A stretch of DNA of 64,000 nt from Sarcocystis neurona. Taxonomy: Eukaryota; Apicomplexa; Conoidasida; Eucoccidiorida; Sarcocystidae. Location of the stretch: assembly GCA_000727475.1 (NCBI GenBank), contig KL647298.1:479804-543803 (forward strand), given 5' to 3'. Both the position numbers and the translations under genes were made by a program. The notes under the pieces are model-generated. The model made no database searches. It was not told the DNA's origin and saw only the letters and a program-made list of their open reading frames with translations. Positions 14,401-28,902 of this stretch are shown piece after piece. How positions within the stretch are numbered: the first letter of the stretch is position 1; each line of letters starts with the position of its first letter.

Positions 14401-17400
14401 ATACGTGGGCGCATATATGAAGCGTGTGTTTTGCTGAGACAGGTGGGTATGATAGACCCGGTGACTAGCAGAAGTCGGACGGTGCTGCTGGAGGCTGCCG
14501 ACTGCCCTGCACCCGCGGAACTCTTGCAAGTGAAGAGCTGCGCTTCCCTCGGCTTTCAGTGTGGTACGGCTGCATATATACGGTTTCCCTTCCTTCTCCA
14601 TTTGACGTATATATACGTATATGTGTATAGGCGGACATGTGCCTCTCTCTTTTCCCCTCTGTATACATACCAATACGCATATACGTGTATACCGCTGTGT
14701 CTGTATATATATGACGTGTGTCTACTTGTATACGTGTCAATATATATGCACGCCCACAGATGTATACACATACACTTACATACATATGAGTGTATATATG
14801 TCTACTACACGCAGTATACACATACATATATATATATATATATATGCACACATATATATATATATATCCGTCCTCGCATGGATTTCCGTGTTTTTGACTC
14901 TGTCTCCTTTCGTACACTTCTTTGTGAAGAGCGACGTCCAGGAAGATTTGCATGCAGGCGTTTATGCACAAATTTGTATTCTCGGACGGTAGGCTTTCCC
15001 TGGACGTTAAAGCGTGTCATCACGTGCGGCTGCTGCAGACCCGCGCACTTGTCTTGGTGGATACTCAGTCGTATTTCTCCCCATACTCCTCTCCCAACAA
15101 ACCGCCTGCCCAGCAACCTACACATGCGCATGCATACCTCTATACTTATATATATGAATATGTATGGTATGCCTATACTCGTGTTCTTGGACGTGTGTAG
15201 GACACCCAAGGTCAAGTCACTTATGCATATATGTGTACAAAAAACTAACACCTTGAATACGTATATGTGTGCAAGGATATAGATCAGACTATCTCCCTAC
15301 ACATGGACCTCTCTTCACACATATCTGTATATCTGTATATACAAACGTCACGTCTATACTATCTGTATGGGTACAACGTCAATTCGTACTTATCTATATC
15401 TATATCTATGCATCTATCTATCTATATGATAGATAGATATCTATCTGTGTGTACACACTAGACGCATACACGTAGAGACGTGGATGTCCACACTTTGATA
15501 TCTGTATCTCTTGCTGTTCTTCTGTCGCCCTCCCTCGCTCTGTCTTCGCACATATATATATGTAGGTGTGTACACCCGACTATACGTGTGTCTCAGTATT
15601 TGCTGCGTCTCTGAATATGGACGTCATTATTTATACGGCTTTCTTCTGCGACTATATAGTCGCCTTTACATATTCAGCCTAATTCTCCGCCTCGACAACA
15701 CAGAGGTACACGAATGAATAGCCCTGAGTGCACCATATATAAACACGCGTACAGACAAATGCATACATATATATATGTATATGTGTAACTACGTGGCTCA
15801 ATCAACGCATGCATATCGATCCATATATATGTAGTATACATATCTACTCATATATATACGTATGTATAGATAGGTAAACGTGGGACAAGGTAGGTAACGT
15901 TTGGCTTTGCTTCTCAGCAAAAAGATTTATAGGGAGAAGTTTGTAAAACCTCGCAAGATGGGGACGTCAATTTCTGGCAGGTCCGTCTATGGGCCCCCGG
16001 GCCCTCCCAGACGACTCTCCTTTCATTTGTCGTCTTCTGCTGACATGTGTTGCATGCATTCATACACAGTAAACGTTCAAATATAATATACATGTTTGTG
16101 TATACTTCACTCGTCCTCCCTACTTATCTACTTATCCATATCTATCAATCTACCCATCCGCATACATGTATCCATATGCCTACGGACAGACGCGTTCTAT
16201 GCGTATGCGTGTAGACCTGAGCTTGTGGCTTCGACGTATACACATATATACGTTTAGGTGCATGTGTATCTGCTTTCCTACTTGTACATATATGCGTATA
16301 TCTATATGCGGAGTCTATTCATATACGTTCCTCTCTGTATATGTAAGCAATACGTGCACGCATCTGCGTACGTGTGTACGGAGGTGTCCAAGTGTATTGG
16401 AATTCCCGCCTTTCTATCTCTCCCTCTGTGTCCACACATTTTCTTCATTCGTTTCAAAGAAATGTATGAAATGATATACTCCGTTAACGTAGAAATGGGG
16501 GGCCAACAAGAATAACTGCCTTTGGTGATCTCCGTGGGCTTGTAGCAAAGCAGTCTTGCTGCGCTGCTCTTCCACTGTCGCTTTGATGCTTCTGCTGCTG
16601 CTGCATCATCCAGCGGAAACAATGTCATCTCATGCCTCGGTGTTGTTCGTAAATCTTATGTGCTGTATCCGCGTTTGGCCATGACTACGGGCACGCGTAT
16701 ATATATATATATATGTATGTATGCGCAGATGTGCGTCTAAAAGGTATATCTATACATCTAGAGGAACACAAGTATACAGGTGTGTATATGTATAGGCAGG
16801 CGTATGTCTACGAAGTCTACTTATATATCTAGAGGGACACAAATATATACGTGTTTCCATCTGTGTGCAGGCGTACGTGAAGGTCTCATGCAGGTATAGA
16901 CGTGTAGAGCCGCGTATATCCACACACATATATATATATATATATACACGAGAAAACGTACCTCTACTTATGTATAAAGTGAGCCCAGGTGCAAGGGAAA
17001 CGTAAGCGTGTGTATATATACATATATACTCATACGTATATATATATATATAAATATATGTGTACACACACAGTTGTAGATGTACATTCTCGTATACGCA
17101 GATGGCCTGCTGGCGCAGTTGGCCACACGAGGAGCGATCTCCGTCTCTTTGTCTCTTTCTCCAGGCAGCGAAGGACGCATGTACACGTCTACCCGAATAC
17201 ATCGCCACCAGTAAATTTATATGTACATTGCTGGGAGAAATAGAACTATACACAAACACACATGCAGAAGAAAGGGTAGTTCTACATATATGAACATGCA
17301 TGCATACACAAACACGGGTGTACAATCTTAAGAACACATATACGTGTACACACATACATATACGTACGTTTATATATGTACATACATACCTATACACACA

Positions 17401-20400
17401 TACATATACGTACACACATACGTACACATACATGTATATACATAGGTAGACACATATATACGCATACGTACGTCTACATACACTCATATACATATATATG
17501 TGGACACGCATACATGTACACACATTCACGTATGTACATGTGTACACATACACACATACATACATGTACACATATCTACAGAAACAAATACATACATACA
17601 TATACATTGATTTCTTAACATACACGCATATACATACATACATGCACACATATACATACATACATACGTACATACATACACAATGCATACATACATACAC
17701 ACACGTATACGCATACCGATACGTACATATACATATGTACATGTACGCACATACATATACATACACAGATACATATACATGCATACATATACATACATAC
17801 ATATACATACGTACATACATATACATACATACATGCATACATACATATACACACATACATGTAGATACATACATGTACATGCATACACATACATACACAA
17901 ACATGCATACGTATATACATACATACATGTACATGCATACATATATACATACATATACACGCATACATATACACGCATACATATACACGCATACATATAC
18001 ACGCATACATATACACGCATACATATACACCCATACATATATACATGCATACATATATACATTCATACATATACACACATACATACACATAGATATACAC
18101 ACATACATGTGCACACATGCATATACATGCATACATATACGTCCACCCATACATATGCGTTGATTTTTTTACATACACGCGTATACATACATAAATACAG
18201 ACATACACGTATACGCAAACCAATACGTACGTTACATTTATACATGTACACACATACATATACATACATACATATACATGCATACATATACATACGTCCA
18301 TATACATACATACATATACATACATACATACGTACATACACATATACACATATAGGTACGCATGTACACATATGCACGTGTAGATACAGTCACATATGTA
18401 TATATATATATACACAGGTATACACATATGTTTATACACGTACACACATGCACATACACACATGCCTGTGCATGAATACACATATCCATACATTGGTATG
18501 CATACGTACATATACATACATGCATATACGTATATACAGACACATACGTACCTAAACATACAAATATACATATACGTATGCGTGAACATCCACATATACA
18601 CATGCATAGATAAGCATACATATATATACATACACACACATATGCATACATACTTACGCATGCATGCAGATATGTATCTACATGCGTGCCTCCACACACG
18701 TATTCACGGGCAGACAAGGCTCCCTGTCTCTGGGCAGGAAGTGCTGTAGGAAGCTTTTATATGTAGCCGGCTTGCGGTACGTGCAAGGCGCTTCTGCTGC
18801 TCTTGTTCGGGCGCAAGGAAAGTGCTGCTGCTGTCGCAACACGCGGCTGGTTGCCTCTCCCGCTGTCCTCCCTGCTACTGCTGCTGCTGCTGCACCCATG
18901 CATGTCTCTGGCCCACCGCAGCTACCCAGCTGCTGCGACTTGCTGCAGATACACACACGCACACACACACACACCCACACACACAGAGCCACAAGTAAAC
19001 AGCGCGCTGCTGCTGCTGCAGTGACGGCGCGTCTTCTGCTGTCGCTGCTGCTATCACTCCGTGCTGCCTGTCGGTCCTTGCCAACTTCCCTTTTGCTGGG
19101 TTCTTCTTCTCTGCCTGCCGTTGAACGCATTGCTGGCGCTGCTGCCTTTCTGCCTTTGCTGCTTCCCTTTGTCTTCGTCGCGGCTGCTGCTGCTTCTTCT
19201 ATGACGTGCAGACGTAGACTGCGAAGTGGGAGAGTGGCAGCCGTGGGGCGCATGCAGCGCTACGTGCGGCGGAGGCATGCGGCAGCGTCTCCGCGCCGTG
19301 ACGCAACACCCCAAGGGCAAAGGAGCTGCATGCCCGAGGCTTTCCGAAGTCAATCCTTGTGCGCTGGAGGACTGTGGTAACGCATCTGCTTCTGTGCCTC
19401 TGCTTTACATAAACTAGTTGTTCTGCGTTTGACTTCCTCCGCATTTCTTTCTTCCGCTGTGCCTCGGTGCAGCAGCCGAGTCAGCAGCTTTCCTGCTGCT
19501 GCGCTGGTTGCTGTACTGTATGCTGCGTTCTACTGCTGTCTGCTACAATTTCCCTCGTTTCTTCTGCTGCCGTTACCCTAGCTGCTGCCGCGGTTTGACG
19601 CCTCCACACGACCGCTGTGCCAATGTGGCCCACGCGCCGTACGCTCCTGTTGCAGTCTTGTTGCTGCAACCGCACTTGACAGCAGAGAACCTTGCTTCGG
19701 GTGCTGCCACCACCCTGCTAGTAGAGCCGCAACTGCTGCAGACAGCGTCTTGGCACGAGAAACTGCGGGGAGCAAAGTTGCTGCGGTCGCTGCTTTTTGT
19801 GCCATTGTTGCTGTTGCTGATGTTACTGCAGTTACCGTTGCTGCTGCTGTCGCAACTGTTGCTGTTGCTGCTGCTGCTGTTGCTGTTTCGCCTTTTGCTG
19901 GTGTTGTTGGTGGCGTTGCTGGTCTGCCATGCAGCTGCAGTCGCGCATCCATACGTAGCTAACACCTGCTACGTAGACGTAGATGGCTGCATGCGGACAT
20001 TTATGCAAATACATACGCTTACCAAGTCGTGCCTTTTTGTGTCTCTCTGACTAATGCATGCGTTTGGAAGAATTGCCTGCCCGCGTGTTGTTGTTCGTGC
20101 CCCTTTCGGCATTGTGGCTATCCGTTCGTAGTTGTCTTCCCAGAGAAGATAAGAGAAGCACGCCGCGGGACCTACGCGTACTTCTCAACGCATGCAGCTA
20201 GCCCCCCTTCCCGAAGGCAACCTCCACCGCTACGCATGCATACGTCAAAATCATTTTCTCTCGCCGTCCCTTTCTCTCTTACGCTCTTTCTGTGTCTCTT
20301 CGCCTCTGTCTATTGCGTCGCACTTTGTGGCTGCACTCGTACTCACGTCCGTCTCTCTACATGCGCCACCTTGTATGTCTAGGTGCGTCACTGGATATGA

Positions 20401-23400
20401 CGTGTATCTCTGTAGATTGAGAGCTCGCAACTGCAGGGCCGCCCACGGGTCTTTTTCGTCTAGGCAATCAGGCTCTTGCGTCCATTTCTGACTTCGCGAC
20501 TCCTCGCGTTCTTGCATGCACGTCTTGTTTTGTCGGTACTTCGTGTCGCCCCATTGCACTTGATTTGTTCTGTTGCTCCACTGCTGTTCTGCGGCTGTTC
20601 CGCCGCCGTGCCGCTGCTGCTTCTCTGCTGCTGCTGCTCTGCTGCTGCTGCTGCTGTTGCTCTGCTGCTGCTGTTGCTCTGCTGCTGCTGTTGCTCTGCT
20701 CCTGCTGTTGCTCTGCTCCTGCTGCTCAGCTGCTGCCGCTCTGCTGTTGCTCCGCTGCTGTTGCTCCGNNNNNNNNNNNNNNNNNNNNNNNNNNNNNNNN
20801 NNNNNNNNNNNNNNNNNNNNNNNNNNNNNNNNNNNNNNNNNNNNNNNNNNNNNNNNNNNNNNNNNNNNNNNNNNNNNNNNNNNNNNNNNNNNNNNNNNNN
20901 NNNNNNNNNNNNNNNNNNNNNNNNNNNNNNNNNNNNNNNNNNNNNNNNNNNNNNNNNNNNNNNNNNNNNNNNNNNNNNNNNNNNNNNNNNNNNNNNNNNN
21001 NNNNNNNNNNNNNNNNNNNNNNNNNNNNNNNNNNNNNNNNNNNNNNNNNNNNNNNNNNNNNNNNNNNNNNNNNNNNNNNNNNNNNNNNNNNNNNNNNNNN
21101 NNNNNNNNNNNNNNNNNNNNNNNNNNNNNNNNNNNNNNNNNNNNNNNNNNNNNNNNNNNNNNNNNNNNNNNNNNNNNNNNNNNNNNNNNNNNNNNNNNNN
21201 NNGCTGCTGCTGTTGCTCTGCTGCTGGTGCTGCTCTGCTGCTGCCGCTCTGCTTCTGCCGCTCTGCTGCTGCCGCTCTGCTTCTGCCGCTCTACTGCTGC
21301 CGCTCTGCTTCTGCCGCTCTACTGCTGCCGCTCTGCTGCTGCCGCTCTGCTGCTGCCGCTCTGCTGCTGCTGTTGCTCTGCTGCAGCTGTTGCTCTGCTG
21401 CTGCTGTTGCTCTGCTGCTGCTGCTGCTGCTCTGCGGCTGCTCTGCTGCTACTGCTCTACTGCGGCTGCTCTGCTGCTGCCGCGCTGCTGCTGCTGTGCT
21501 GCTGTTCCGTTGTTGCGCTGCTGTTCCGCTGTTGCGCTGCTGTTTCGCTGTTGCGCTGCTGTTGCGCTGCTGTGCTGCCGTTCCGCTGCTGCTGTGCTGC
21601 TACTGCTGATGTGTTGCTGCTGCTGTGCTGCTAATGCTGTTGCTGCCCTTCGCTGCTGCTGCTGCTGTGCTGCTGCGGCGTAGAGGAGCTGGAAGGGCAG
21701 GTCGTCACTGCCTGCCAGTACGGGGATTGGTCCCCATATCGTGAGTGTGACGCCGTCTGCGGGCCCGGAAGGCAGCGCAGCATGCGAGCCATTTTGGCTT
21801 TTCCATCAGCTGCCGCAGCCAGAGGTCTGCATGCAGACGAGCCGCTCTGCCTAGAAACCGAGCGTTACCAACCCTGCGAAGGCGCGCCCTGTGGTAAGAA
21901 ACACACACACACACACACACACGCACACCCGGTTGACCGACAGACGCCACCTGCTGCTGCTGCTGCACCTGCAGCTCTTTGCGCTGCTGGTTCTTTTCTC
22001 GCTGCGACTCTTCCTGCTGTTGTTGCTGCTCTTGATTCTCCTGCCACTGCTGATGCGTGCTGCTGGTGGTCGCCAACCTGCCTCTGCTGCTCGTGTGGAG
22101 TCTGTGGCTCTTGCTGCCGCTTCAGGCATTGTGGCTCCTGCTGTTGCTGCTCGGGTTGCTACTGCTCAAATTGCTGTCTTCGAGATTGCTAACTCTCCCG
22201 TTTTTGCTCGTAATGCTGCAGCGAACGCCGCTGCTGTCCTTCCTACTCTACCTGCCCCTCCTGTTGCCGCTGCTGTTGTCGATGCCTCTGCGGCTGTCCT
22301 TGCTGCGGCAGATGCTGCTGCTACTGCTGCTCTCACGACTGTTGCTATGCGGCATGCGGCTGCCCACATCGCGTTGTTGCTCCTGCTGTTGCTGCTGTCC
22401 GTCTTATTGCTGACCAAGTCGCGCCTGCCGGTGCTGCCGTCGCTCCGTCTGCTCTTTTCTTCTTCTTCTTGCTGTTGCTAAGACAGTGTCTGCTGAATGC
22501 GGTCGTCCACTGTCGCTTTTGCACTGCTGGGTGCTGCTGCTGCGGTTGCCGCTGCTGCCTAGTGCCTGCCGTTGGCTCTAAAGCGTGCCTCGTGTAGCAG
22601 AAAAGTGTGCTTGCGCCACCTCTGCTGGGATTGCTGTTTTTCCCCGTGTGAGCCGCTGTTATGGATACCACTGCTGCTGCAGACCTTCTGGTGCTTCATC
22701 TTCGTGCAGCGTACCGCTCTGCGGTTGCTGCTTTTTCGACTGGTTTTCCTGCAGCTGCGACTGCCGTGCCGCTGCTGTTGCTGCCGCTCTCTGTGCTGCT
22801 CACGACTTGCTCTGCGTTTGCTTCGGGAAACTGAAAACCTGCTGCCGCTGCTGCTGACGTTGCTTCAGCTGCTTTTGCTGCTTCGCCCGTGCTGCTGTGC
22901 TTGTAGCGGTTGCCGGTGCAGTCGAGCAGCTTTTTAGGTTCAGACGTGGACGTTTCGGCTGCCGTTTCTGCAGTTGCTGTTGCGCAGAGGCTCTGGCTCC
23001 TGCTGCTTTTGTTGCTGCTGTTGCTTTTCTGCGTGGTGTTGCTGCTGCCGCTGCAGCAGCTGGTTCCCCGGCTGCAGCCTCTGATGCTCTTCTATATGCT
23101 GCTGTTGCTGCCGCTGGCAGTTTTCTCCCGCTGCTGTTTCTCCCATCGCTGTTTCTCCCGCCTCGGGCCCTGGCTTTCCTGCAACTACGTCTGCCGGCGC
23201 CACCGCTGCGCTTTGTTCCGAACGTTGTTGGTGAATGGCATCTCCTTCTTGACTGTCTCGGGCATCTTTCCTTGCTGCTGCTGCGTTTGTTCTCGTGCTG
23301 CTGGATCTGCTGACTTTGGTTTCCTGCTGCTGCTGCTGCGTTTGTTCTCGTGCAGCTGCTGATGCTGACTGTGTCCTCTTGCTGCTGCTGATTTTGTCCT

Positions 23401-26400
23401 CTTGCTGCTGCTGCTGCCACCTTCGTTATCGTGCTGCTGCTGCTGACTTTGTTCTCTTGGTGCTGCTGCTTCGCCAGTCGTTCTTGGACAAGCTGTTGCT
23501 ACACTGCTGCCGATGTTGCAGCTCCCCTGCTGCGGTCGTTGCTTCACGAGATTATGTGGGTACGCCTGCTGCGCTGCCCTTCATCAGGCTGTCGCTGCTG
23601 CTGCGTGTGTGCCATTGCTGCGGCTACCTCACTTGTTCCTGCCGTCCCCTATCCGACTGCTATTGCCCTTGCTTTCGTTCCTGTCGTGTTTCGGCCGAGG
23701 AAACTCCTCTCGTTGCCGCTGCTGTTGCTGTCTTTGAATCTCCTGCTACCGCTGGGAGTTCGCCTGCTGCTGCTGCGCTAGGGTCTGCTCCAGCGTTTGC
23801 TGCTGCGACTGCTACATCCGCGCGGTCGTTGCCGGATCGGGAGCGCTGTAATACCTGCCGCTGCTCTCCCCACCCCTGCTCCTGTCCTTGTTGCTGCGCC
23901 TGTCCTCGATGCTGTTGCCGCTGCTGCTGTCGCTGCTGCTGTCAACTGCTGCAGCGGTGGACTGCCAAGTGACCGCGTGGGGTGCGTGGTCAAGCTGCTC
24001 AGCGACGTGCGGCGGGGGAGAACGGGACAGACAGCGGTCCGTCATTCGAGCAGCAGCAGCAGGCGGGAAGGTCTGTCCTGCTCTGACGCAGGTGCAGGCC
24101 TGCGGCACCTACCCATGTCGTAAGAGTCTCTGCATGCGAAAACTCACATGCATGCGCACTCGTGTCAGCCCCATCTGCAGGCAAGAGAAAGACACGCCTG
24201 CGTGCGTCCTCAGATGATTTGTGCCCGGTGACCAGAATTCCCTTCTCGCATACACATGCATGCGTCCCGCACACGTATAGGGAGGAAACCTCTGTCCCCG
24301 CGCTATATATACAGGCACTGGTTTGCTCCACAGACGTGCTGGAAATGCCAATAGATTAAACGCCCGCCGGCAGAGGGGTACAGGCCATTGCATGCGCGCA
24401 GTAAAAGACAGAGCAGCAGGTCTTCCTTCCGCCTATGAGAACAAGGAAGTGTGTGGCTGCTGCGTCGGAGGTAATTTCTTCGAGACATGCGACCTCGGTG
24501 AGGCCTGCATGCGCGCGCGCGACCTACGCTGTGCATGACAGCATGCGGGCTCCACGAAGAAGAAGGAGAAATCCGCACTCTTCACATCTATACATGCGGT
24601 TGCATGCAGACTCCGGCCTGCATGCGGATGAGGAAGAAGAGCCGCTACTTCTCGGCCCGCCCCCTTTTCTTTCAGTTTTCTTCCCCCGTATACCCCGGCT
24701 TTGATCTGCTTCTGTGTTTTGCTGCTGGGGCAGCTTCCTTCCGCCCTCCCTGCACCCTGTTGCCTGCCGACTGCCACTTTCTCTGCTGCTGCGGCCCAGC
24801 TTCGGTGAAGCGCCGTCCTTCGGACATGCCTTTCCCTGCTGCTGCTCTTCGAGGGCAGTCTCGTCGCACTTCTGTTCTCTCTGAACTTTTTTCTTCTTTA
24901 AGCTGACACTTCCGCTGCTGCTCCAGCGCTGCCTACCGTAGATGTGCTCCCCTTTCCTCTGCAGCGCTGTCTTTTGTAGATTCCTCTGCAGCGCTGTCTG
25001 CCCCATGCTGGCTGTCGTCTCCTCTTCCCTGCTGTCTCCTTTACGTCCACTTCTCTTTTCTCTGCATTGCCGTCTCCTCTACGCCCGCGTCCGTCTCCGC
25101 TCCCTTGCTGCCCCCTCTGTAAACACTTCTCTTCACCCTGCAGTGCCGCCGCCCTTTGTAGCTTTTTACCTTTTTCTCCTTTGCAGGGCTTTGTCCAGGT
25201 GACGGTGGTCCCCTTTGAATTTTTTATCTCTTCTTTGAATTCGTCCTTTCGTTCGTTCTCCCTTGTGTCTGACTGCCCCAGGTCCTTCGCTCCTGTTCGT
25301 TTTCTGCTGCCGCTCCCGCTGCTGCTGGTGGACTCTTCGTCACATCTGCTGCCGCCCCTCCTTTCCTCTCTGCCTGCTGCTGCAGCCTCCTCTAGACGGC
25401 GCGCTGCCGTTTTTCTACGTTTCAGTCCACGAACTTGCCCTCCTCGTGCTCGACCTGCTGCTGCCTTTCCTGCGCATCCTACTTTCTCTCCTTGCTTTCC
25501 TTCTCCCTTTTAGTCTTTCGTTGTCTCTCTGCGTATTCTTCTCTTCCCTTATCTCCTTCATCTTCTCTTCCTTCTGCTTCGCCTTCCCCTTCTGTCTGTT
25601 GCTCTCCCTGGTCTTCTTTCGTTGTGTCTTCTTCTTCTCCTGCTGACTGCTGTTGAAACTTGAGCTTCTGTGCTGCCGTCTTCTTTTCCGAGCAATCCAC
25701 TGCTGCTGCTTCTGCTGCATGTCTCCTGCTGCTTCCATGTTGCCGGTTCCCTGCCTCTTCATACCTTTTCTCTGCTTTCTGCTGTTCTGTCCTGCTGCTG
25801 TTGCTGTTGCAGCTATCGACTGCGTCACGTCGCCGTGGAGTGAATGGAGCGCCTGTTCGGCAGCGTGTGGAGAAGGGACGCGCACGCGGTCCCGTCGTGT
25901 GCAGACGCCGGCCAGCGCCGATCCTCCAGGGGCCGGGTGTGGGCCGCTGCAACAAAATTCTCCTTGTTTCTCTGAGAAAGGTGCTTGCCCTGTTGATTGT
26001 GAACTGAGCTCGTGGACGGAGTGGTCTGCGTGCAGTGAGACCTGCGGCACCAAAGGCAGGCGCATGCGTGAGCGACGCGTGCTGCAACAAGCAGTAGCAG
26101 GGGGCCGGCCCTGCGCAGGGCCCTACTATGAAGAAAGCGCATGTATGCAGCAGCAGCCCTGCTCGGTCGACTGCGTCGTGGGCGAGTGGACAGACTGGAC
26201 GCCGTGTTCCATCTCCTGCAGCAGGAAGAAGACCAATGAAGTCCTTGCCGCGCAGCTGCAGAGGGCGGGCGGCCTGCAAAGTGAGCTGCAGCAGCAGCAG
26301 GAGGCAAGACAATCGCAACTGCAGCGACCGCACCCCCTGCAGCTCCGGGAGGAACAGCAGCAGAAGACCGTGAGGAGGACGCAGGAAGCGACGCCGCTGC

Positions 26401-28865
26401 AGCCACAACAGCAGCACTGGGAGACGGACGCAAGGAAGAGTGAAGGAGGCGGCACAAGCAAGAGGGAGAGGACGGCTGGTGTCGTTCCTGCACTCGGCAA
26501 AAGCGACAGTGAACCAAGAAGCAAGAGGTCGGAAACAGAAAGACTTCTTCGCGATGAAGAAAGTGAAGTTTCTACTCCTTTACACGGTGCAGGTGGACCC
26601 TTGGCTGACGGAGAACCGCTGGGCGGCGCAGCAGGCGAGGAAGAGATGGAAGATACGCACAGAGGTATTGATATTGAGGCGTGGGACAGGGATGACGCCG
26701 TCAACGAGGATGAAGACGAGGAGGACGCAGAAGAAGACGGAGAGGTGGCCGGCGGTACTACGCGGCGTCGTTCACGTGAAGGAGGAGAGGGAGACGCGAC
26801 AGCCGATTCAAGAGACGGCCAGCTGGAACACTCGCCGACGTGGCAGAGGCACAGCAAGGGGGAGGACGCGGCCGGAGACTCCAAAGAAGAGGGGGGAAGG
26901 CGAGGGAGAGAAAAAAGAGGGGCGGCTGAAAAATTAATTGGGAGCGAGGAAGTGGAGGATATCCCAGAAAAAGGAGCTGCTGCGGACGCACTGTTCCGCA
27001 CCCTGCAGCGACAGGTGCGTCGTGGGGGACAGCAGCGAGAGGCGGGCGGAGCGCGGAGGCGCGTGCTGCAGCAGCAGCAGCAGCTGTCGCATGCATTCCC
27101 GACTCTGTCTGAGTGGCGAGCGGACGGCGACGAGGAAGAAGAGGAGGAGGAAGACGCCGACCAAGAGGAGGAGCTGTTCTCTGCAGAAGTGAATTTCGCG
27201 CCTCGCCCAGCAGCCTCTTCCTTGTCCGAATCGGCGCTCAGCAGCAGCAGCACCAGCCCGACCAGGAAGAAGAGCAGCAACAGCGAGAGCGAGGAGACGG
27301 GAGGAGGAAGCAGAAGCCGCATCCGAGCAGTGCTGCGCGAGGCCCGCGACGGAGGCACCCCGTGCCCCGATGTCATGGAGGTCGATACGACGTGCAATGC
27401 GGAGGTCGTCTGTCCGGTGGACTGCATGTACGGCGCGTGGAGCGAGTGGAGCGCATGCGGCGCGACGTGTGGGGTGGGCACCAGGAGCCGCCGGCGAGAA
27501 GTGCTGCAGCAGGCCTTTTACGGGGGAAAAGAATGTGCGGAAGCGACGGAGGACGCGGTCGACTGCGTCGCGCCCGTCCTCTGCGTCGAAGACTGCGCCG
27601 TAACAGAGTGGACGGAGTGGAGCAGCTGCTCTGCCACATGCGGCGGCGGCGTCAGAACTCGAGACAGGCAGGCAAGTGTCTCGCCGCCGACCCGAGCCCA
27701 ACGTTGGGTCTCCCTCGACGTCCCCAAGCGTTTCCTTTCCGTTCTTCATCTTCTCTGTTCATCCATTTCCTCTTCTTCTCGAAGGTGGACTATCTAGCGT
27801 CACATATGGAGACATCTTGTGTGTGGACTTGTTTGGGGCTACAGCTGCATATTCTTGCGTGTGAGTAGTGCGGAGACGCACAGGTGCGTATGCCAGCAGG
27901 CTACACCAGCAGGCCTCTGTAAGTTCGTCTGTGCTGGTGCCCGGCACAGACCCTGCCGCTTCACGGACTTCTTCACGGACAGAGCTACTTAAGCACTTTG
28001 AACATACACGCAGGGGAGTATATCTATCTTTCTTCTCCGCTCTCTCTGCACATATATATATGTGTATGTACGGATATGTGAATGTGTACATATGTGAGTT
28101 ATAGCTAGACTAGACAGAGGGTATGTACATACGGTGGGAAGGTAGTCGTATGGAGCCAGTATTTCTATCCACATCTATATATGTAGAGGGGGAGAGCGAG
28201 AAAGGAAGCTAGATACACAGAGAGCTGGTGCTGCTATATATATATATATATATATATGTGTGTACGTACGAAGCGGTGTGCGAGGAAGTAGCAGGCACAT
28301 ATGTATACATACATATGTTGGGAGTATACAAATCTATATGTATATATATACATGCTTGCCGTCTCTTGTTGCGTTTTATATTGCAGTCGGCTGGTGTGGT
28401 GGTTCCTGGCGGCTGTATGCGTGCTGCAAGGACGTCGCAGCGCCCGTCTCGCTCGACTCTGCACGCGTGGGCTGCTTAGGCAGCTGAAGTGCATGTGGAG
28501 AATATCTGACGATTGTTACGGTCACATTTTTGTGCCTCTGCTGAGACTTTCCCTTTCTGTGTGTTTCCCTTCCTTGTCTACATATGTACTTTCTCTTCTT
28601 CTGCAGATGCCTGCGGGTGGTGGCTTGCACCTCCCACCCCTCTGCTGCCCGCGGTCGCTGCCGGAGACACATGCCTGCACCTGCGCCGCTAGAGCGCCCT
28701 TTCTGCCGCAGGCCGCAGCAGCAGCGTTTGTTCTCTCGTATCGACTCCTTTGATTCGTCGGTCGCTTTGGCCCAGCGAGCTAGCCAGTCGTCTTCTTCAA
28801 GGCATGCAGGGCATATCTCGCTTCCCGCCATGACGCGCACTGTGTCCCTCTGTAACCTACGCCTT

Positions 28866-28902
<37 letters not shown>

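Noticed and set aside
16750..18697. Long ORFs on both strands in the TACA/CATA block
   Set aside because: They are period-4 repeat translations (Met/Tyr/Val/Cys or Tyr/Ile/His/Thr), with no domain and no splice-phase fit.
20476..21683. Cys/Leu/Ala ORFs of 350-377 residues across the first gap
   Set aside because: All three frames of the GCT repeat are open and the gap is filled with N. There is no coding signal.
26126..27481. 451-residue minus-strand ORF
   Set aside because: It lies exactly opposite exon 11, whose + frame has five recognisable TSP1 domains. The minus frame is a Ser-rich shadow.
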